Below, piece after piece: positions 8,102-12,438 of a stretch of 12,438 bases of DNA. Numbering within the stretch: position 1 is the first letter of the stretch; every line of letters starts with the position of its first letter. A program made the translations under genes and the position numbers. Under the pieces are notes generated by a model. That model did not search any database. It was not told where the DNA came from and was given only the letters and a program-made list of their open reading frames with translations. The stretch covers positions 1 through 12,438 of the forward strand of contig JAPLDV010000739.1 in NCBI GenBank assembly GCA_026391235.1, given 5' to 3'. Origin of the DNA: Bacteroidia bacterium. GTDB lineage: Bacteria; Bacteroidota; Bacteroidia; Bacteroidales; UBA12481.

Positions 8102-8580
8102 TAGTCTTCATCATCCCACGAAAATTCTCCCATTACATCTTGGCCGAGGGACTTCCGGTCATCGCTATTCAGCTCAGCAGCAAGGTACTGGGCTTTTGAC
8201 ATCAGCTCCACCCGATCACCTTGTCCGGCCAGAACCACGTCGCCACCCTCTCCGGGCATGAGCTTCAGTATGTCAAGGAACCGTTTTGGCAATAAAATGC
8301 GGCCTGATGAATCTAATTCCAGCTCGACTACGTCCCTGAAAAAATCTCGCCGAAAAAGATCATGTTTCGCATTGTAAGGATTCAACTTTCTCAATGTCCT
8401 ATCCACCAGTCGGTTCCATGCATTCTCGGGATACAGCACAAGGCTCTTCTCAAATGCACTCAATTTGCCTACAAAAACCTCACCTGCCTCTGGCGGCGTC
8501 TGCTTTTTAAGCTTCGCCGGGAATAGGATTCGGCCTTTTGAATCAACCTTGCAATAATGATCGCCTTTAAACCGAGACAT
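8101..8580 (-). CDS. mraZ: MraZ, transcriptional regulator of the dcw operon
   Basis: Small DNA-binding protein of the SpoVT/AbrB-like fold, first gene of the cluster, known in other bacteria to bind its own promoter. The 159 residues contain two copies of the swapped-hairpin motif: DSKGRILFPAKLKK (13-26) and DSSGRILLPKRFLD (90-103). This double motif is the family hallmark. I chose the ATG at 8578-8580, giving MSRFKGDHYCKVD. The longer open frame from a GTG at 8620-8622 would add 14 unconserved residues and would lie on top of the predicted MraZ-binding boxes. The C-terminal end is acidic (SWDDED). No Shine-Dalgarno sequence is evident. The stop codon shares one base with the rsmH start, so rsmH translation is likely coupled to mraZ. 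Confidence 0.95.
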   Translation of the reverse strand: MSRFKGDHYCKVDSKGRILFPAKLKKQTPPEAGEVFVGKLSAFEKSLVLYPENAWNRLVDRTLRKLNPYNAKHDLFRRDFFRDVVELELDSSGRILLPKRFLDILKLMPGEGGDVVLAGQGDRVELMSKAQYLAAELNSDDRKSLGQDVMGEFSWDDED

Positions 8581-8755
8581 AAATCTTATTGATTTTGCGT
8601 AAAAATAAACACATCTTCCCACTTTTACCCAATTTTCGACACCAATTTTTGTACTATGTTAATAACTTTTTGCACCAACCGGCCCGAAACCCTGACAGAT
8701 TGTTGGTCATTGGGGTTATTTTGTATTTTTATATCTACAAAAGATAAAACTGATC
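8581..8755. promoter_or_regulatory. Divergent intergenic region between mraZ and the acyltransferase pair
   Basis: This 175-bp gap separates the leftward dcw operon from the rightward glsA-glsB pair, so it must hold a start signal for each. It is AT-rich on both flanks (8581-8610 and 8716-8750) with a more GC-rich centre near 8674-8695. On the plus strand a TTATTTTG at 8716-8723 loosely resembles the Bacteroidota -7 element TAnnTTTG, but no convincing -33 partner at the right distance was found. No exact promoter is claimed for either direction, and no RNA gene or riboswitch-like fold was recognised. Confidence 0.5.
8618..8631 (-). promoter_or_regulatory. Putative MraZ-binding boxes
   Basis: On the minus strand, 38-51 nt upstream of the mraZ ATG, there are two TGGG boxes: one in TTGGGT (8628-8631 on the plus strand as CCCA) and one in AGTGGGA (8618-8621). 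Their starts are exactly 10 bp apart, matching the TGGGN-N5 direct-repeat arrangement reported for MraZ operators in E. coli. A third position ten bases further on is only TGTG-like, so the third box, if present, is degenerate. Autoregulation is inferred from this pattern and from the mraZ gene immediately downstream. Confidence 0.6.
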
Positions 8756-9598
8756 ATGCCTGTCAAATCCAGTGACAATAAATTCCAACTAATTGATATC
8801 GAGAAGATTTTCGCATCCAAAGACTCCAGGCTGCTGAAGCGGATTCCAAAATTTCTGATTCGATATCTGAAGAAGATTGTCCATCAGGATGAGATCAACG
8901 CTATCCTCATTCAGAATGACGAAGTTGAGGGGATTGACTTCGTTCGCCACTTTATTGAATACATGGATATTAAGATTGAAGTCCTTGGATCCGAGAATGT
9001 TCCGAAAGATTCAAGGCTCATCTTTGCGGCAAATCATCCATTGGGAGGCCTCGATGGGATGTGCCTCTTAAAAGCTATTCACGAACAAATTCAGGCAAAT
9101 CCAAAAAGCTTATCCAATGACCTGCTGATGAACATCAAACCATTGCGCAGTTTCCTGATTGGAGTCAATAAGCATGGGGGCAATTCGAAGGATAGTGTTG
9201 CAGAGATACGGCGGGTTTTTGAAGGCAGAGATCCTGTAATCTTTTTTGCGTCAGGCCTGGTCAGCCGCCGGCGATGGTTTAAAATTGAAGATGTCGACTG
9301 GAAGAGCACCTTCGTCAAGAAATCATTCCTGCATGAACGTGATGTGATTCCGGTATTTATCAGCGGCCGGGTTTCCGGTTTCTTCTACCGTCTGGCTAAT
9401 CTCAGGAAATTCCTGGGCATCAGAAATAATATCGAAATGCTTTACCTGCCAAATGAGATGTTTAAACAAAAAGGTATCCACCTGACCATTAAATTCGGCA
9501 AACCAATTCACTGGCGGTCATTCAACTCGAGCAAAAGCCCGGAACAATGGGCTGCCGATGTTAAAAAACAGGTTTACGACATGGGCAGGGCCCTTTGA
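8756..9598 (+). CDS. glsA: PlsC-like acyltransferase, probable glycine-lipid O-acyltransferase
   Basis: A 280-residue member of the lysophospholipid acyltransferase superfamily, of the kind often labelled hemolysin-like or glycerol acyltransferase. The catalytic motif I is AANHPLGGLDG (91-101). Histidine 94 and aspartate 100 have five residues between them, where classical PlsC has HX4D; this spacing is what I recall for the subgroup. The usual FPEGT block is replaced by FFASGLVSRRR (163-173). Further conserved features are FLIGVNKHG (133-141) and VIPVFISGRVSGFFYRL (198-214). No cleavable signal peptide is seen; the protein is probably a peripheral inner-membrane enzyme. The next gene is a GNAT-like N-acyltransferase, and in Bacteroides thetaiotaomicron such a pair (glsB and glsA) makes glycine lipids from glycine and fatty acyl groups. 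The substrate here is inferred from that pairing. A more general phospholipid acyltransferase is the alternative. Confidence 0.78.
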   Translation: MPVKSSDNKFQLIDIEKIFASKDSRLLKRIPKFLIRYLKKIVHQDEINAILIQNDEVEGIDFVRHFIEYMDIKIEVLGSENVPKDSRLIFAANHPLGGLDGMCLLKAIHEQIQANPKSLSNDLLMNIKPLRSFLIGVNKHGGNSKDSVAEIRRVFEGRDPVIFFASGLVSRRRWFKIEDVDWKSTFVKKSFLHERDVIPVFISGRVSGFFYRLANLRKFLGIRNNIEMLYLPNEMFKQKGIHLTIKFGKPIHWRSFNSSKSPEQWAADVKKQVYDMGRAL

Positions 9599-9632
9599 TT
9601 GTTTACTTTTATCCCAAAGAAGGCAAATTCAC

Positions 9633-10701
<1,069 letters not shown>

Positions 10702-10735
10702 TTCATTAACCATAAAAAATTAACACGAATTCAAC

Positions 10736-10794
10736 ACCGGCTGACGCCGGTAGACGCAAATATGCATTTACAAAATCTGTGTATTAATTTGCGT
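10736..10794. repeat. Inverted repeats in the spacer between the two heptanucleotide arrays
   Basis: Two potential stem-loops lie in the 120-bp spacer. The first is a perfect 6-bp stem, ACCGGC (10736-10741) with GCCGGT (10746-10751), around a TGAC loop. The second is an 8-bp perfect inverted repeat, ACGCAAAT (10754-10761) with ATTTGCGT (10787-10794), around a 25-nt loop. Neither is followed by a run of T on either strand, so a classical intrinsic terminator is not supported, although the location between convergent genes would suit one. No open frame of note lies here. Confidence 0.6.
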
Positions 10795-10821
10795 TACTGT
10801 TTGGGATAATTTGTGGATAAA

Positions 10822-10898
<77 letters not shown>

Positions 10899-12438
10899 TT
10901 AATACCCTCTCTGGTTCTTACCCTCGTAATAATTGATAAACGACTGGTTAGCAACCTTGTTCCCGCCAGGCGTGGGATAGTCGCCAGTGAAATACCAATC
11001 GCCCAAGTCGTTCGGACACGCCAAATGAAGGTTGTCAACGGTCTGGAAGATGATCCGGATTTCGGCATTTATCTTTTCGGAGTGCATCATGGTAGCAATC
11101 CGGGCCGAAATCTCTTCGAAAGTGAATAGAGCATATATTTCTTTTACGTGATTGCAGATTTCCTCCTTAGGCTTACCCTGATCAGCTTTGCATTTCCGGT
11201 AAACCTGATGAACTATATCCCATAATCCCCTATCGTTCAACAGCTCAATGGCCGCTTTGAAAGCGATGAAATCCCCAAGCTTGGCCATGTCGATCCCATA
11301 ACAATCGGGATACCGGATCTGCGGTGATGAGGAAACCACAACAATACGCCTGGGCTCAAGGCGATCGAGAATCCTGACAATACTCTTCTTAAGGGTGGTA
11401 CCACGCACTATCGAGTCATCGATCACCACCAGGTTGTCAACACCCTTTCTAACTGTTCCGTAAGTAATATCATAGACATGTGTGACCAGGTCGTCGCGAT
11501 CCTGGTCCTGTGTAATAAAGGTGCGCAACTTTGCATCCTTGATGGCTATTTTCTCCACCCTCGGACGGCGCCGGAGCAGTTGCTCCAGCTCATCATCAGT
11601 AACCCCTTCAAGTATTTTCGCTTTGTTTATTCGGGCAACATGATCGTGCAAACCTTCAACCATCCCGTAAAAAGCCGGCTCAGCGGTATTTGGAATATAG
11701 GAGAATACAGAATTCTCCAGATCATGATCCACCTGATTTAGAATCTCGGGAACCAGCAACCGTCCAAGCATTTTTCTTTCCTGGTAAATAGTTTTATCAG
11801 ATCCCCTTGAAAAATAGATCCGCTCAAATGAGCAAGACTTTCTTTCCTCCGGGTCTCTCACTTCAACATCACTGATTTGACCGTTGCGCTTGGCGATTAT
11901 GGCATGTCCGGGGCTGACTTCCTGAATGAGGTCGGAAGAAACATTAAAGACCGTCTGGATAACAGGACGCTCCGATGCTGCCACCAGAATTTCATCATCT
12001 CGGTACCAGAATGCCGGCCTGATACCCCAGGGATCGCGCATGATAAACGAATCACCCTGACCGGTCATGCCGGTAATGACATACCCGCCGTCCCACTTCT
12101 TGCTGGCCCGTGTCAGGATTTTCGAAAGTTCGAGATTTTCAGCGATCAGCGGGGTAATTTGTGATTTTTCGTAACCTTCCGCTTTGTATTTGCGATATAA
12201 GGTCTCCACCTCCACATCCAGGAAATGACCAACACGCTCGAGGATCGTTACCGTATCGGAATAATTTACCGGATGTTGCCCGATCCGAAGCAATGATTCA
12301 TACAGCTCATCGACATTAGTGAGGTTAAAATTCCCGGCAAGTACCAAACTCCGTGATTTCCAGTTATTGGCCCGCACAACCGGATGAACCGTTTCCAGGT
12401 TGTTCCGCCCGAAAGTCCCGTAACGGAGATGTCCGATA
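10899..12438 (-). CDS. purF: Amidophosphoribosyltransferase, long Bacteroidota form (N-terminus cut by window edge)
   Basis: PurF-type enzyme, the first step of purine synthesis, which transfers the amide of glutamine to PRPP. The window holds the last 512 codons. The N-terminal catalytic cysteine and start lie beyond the right edge. The visible protein begins in the class II glutamine amidotransferase domain with [12 protein letters not shown], equivalent to the GHVRYSTAG block of Pur[14 protein letters not shown] follows, then the phosphoribosyltransferase domain with the PRPP-binding [16 protein letters not shown] (near 11385-11430). The C-terminal region ends [20 protein letters not shown]. 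If the missing part is about 100 residues, the full protein is about 610-630 residues, well above the roughly 500 of E. coli PurF. That is the size of a PurF-like protein I recall from Bacteroides. Whether this copy or a shorter paralogue is the main enzyme cannot be told here. It converges on glsB. Confidence 0.88.
   Translation of the reverse strand, partial: IGHLRYGTFGRNNLETVHPVVRANNWKSRSLVLAGNFNLTNVDELYESLLRIGQHPVNYSDTVTILERVGHFLDVEVETLYRKYKAEGYEKSQITPLIAENLELSKILTRASKKWDGGYVITGMTGQGDSFIMRDPWGIRPAFWYRDDEILVAASERPVIQTVFNVSSDLIQEVSPGHAIIAKRNGQISDVEVRDPEERKSCSFERIYFSRGSDKTIYQERKMLGRLLVPEILNQVDHDLENSVFSYIPNTAEPAFYGMVEGLHDHVARINKAKILEGVTDDELEQLLRRRPRVEKIAIKDAKLRTFITQDQDRDDLVTHVYDITYGTVRKGVDNLVVIDDSIVRGTTLKKSIVRILDRLEPRRIVVVSSSPQIRYPDCYGIDMAKLGDFIAFKAAIELLNDRGLWDIVHQVYRKCKADQGKPKEEICNHVKEIYALFTFEEISARIATMMHSEKINAEIRIIFQTVDNLHLACPNDLGDWYFTGDYPTPGGNKVANQSFINYYEGKNQRGY

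Noticed and set aside
8581..8622. Longer N-terminus for MraZ from a GTG
   Set aside because: The added 14 residues are unconserved and would overlie the TGGG operator boxes.
9558..9632. Upstream start for the N-acyltransferase
   Set aside because: It would overlap the preceding gene and adds residues that do not resemble the family.
10736..10751. Intrinsic terminator between the convergent genes
   Set aside because: The 6-bp GC-rich stem is not followed by a T-run on either strand.

Overview
The window looks like a piece of a Bacteroidota (probably Bacteroidia) chromosome. Four things point there: a division and cell-wall (dcw) cluster running mraZ-rsmH-ftsL-ftsI-murE-mraY-murD-ftsW with no murF, a long MraY with an extra extramembrane insert, a PASTA-tailed transpeptidase next to a small FtsL-like protein, and a neighbouring pair of acyltransferases resembling the glycine-lipid genes glsA and glsB. 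Start regions lack clear Shine-Dalgarno sequences, as is common in this phylum. No plasmid, phage or insertion-sequence genes were seen. The species cannot be named from this sequence.

Layout. Positions 1-8580, minus strand: a tightly packed dcw operon read from right to left. It starts with mraZ (8580) and runs off the left edge inside ftsW. Gene borders overlap by 1-17 nt or are 2-3 nt apart, except for a 28-nt gap before ftsW. Positions 8581-8755: an intergenic region holding divergent start signals, including two TGGG boxes 10 bp apart in front of mraZ that look like an MraZ autoregulatory site. Positions 8756-10664, plus strand: a PlsC-like O-acyltransferase followed by a GNAT-like N-acyltransferase. 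Positions 10665-10898: a convergent intergenic region made mostly of two inverted arrays of one 7-bp repeat. Positions 10899-12438, minus strand: a long-form PurF-type amidophosphoribosyltransferase, cut by the right edge.

How the genes work together. MraZ controls the operon. FtsL, the FtsI-type transpeptidase and FtsW form the septal wall-synthesis machinery. MurE and MurD add amino acids to the UDP-MurNAc peptide, and MraY moves the precursor onto the lipid carrier. The DNPR signature of MurE indicates meso-diaminopimelate peptidoglycan. The acyltransferase pair probably makes a membrane aminolipid and is a separate transcription unit.

The unusual features are: (1) rsmH is broken by an apparent deletion of about 50 bp that removes its ALRIxVN region and shifts the frame; (2) an 11-unit degenerate heptanucleotide array forms the last 27 codons of murE, giving the protein a tail with a 7-residue period; (3) a second, unrelated heptanucleotide family forms inverted arrays whose units supply or directly abut the stop codons of the two convergent genes glsB and purF. 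In all three arrays a 7-bp repeat sits at the 3' end of a gene, which suggests a shared mechanism that adds or expands heptanucleotides at gene ends.
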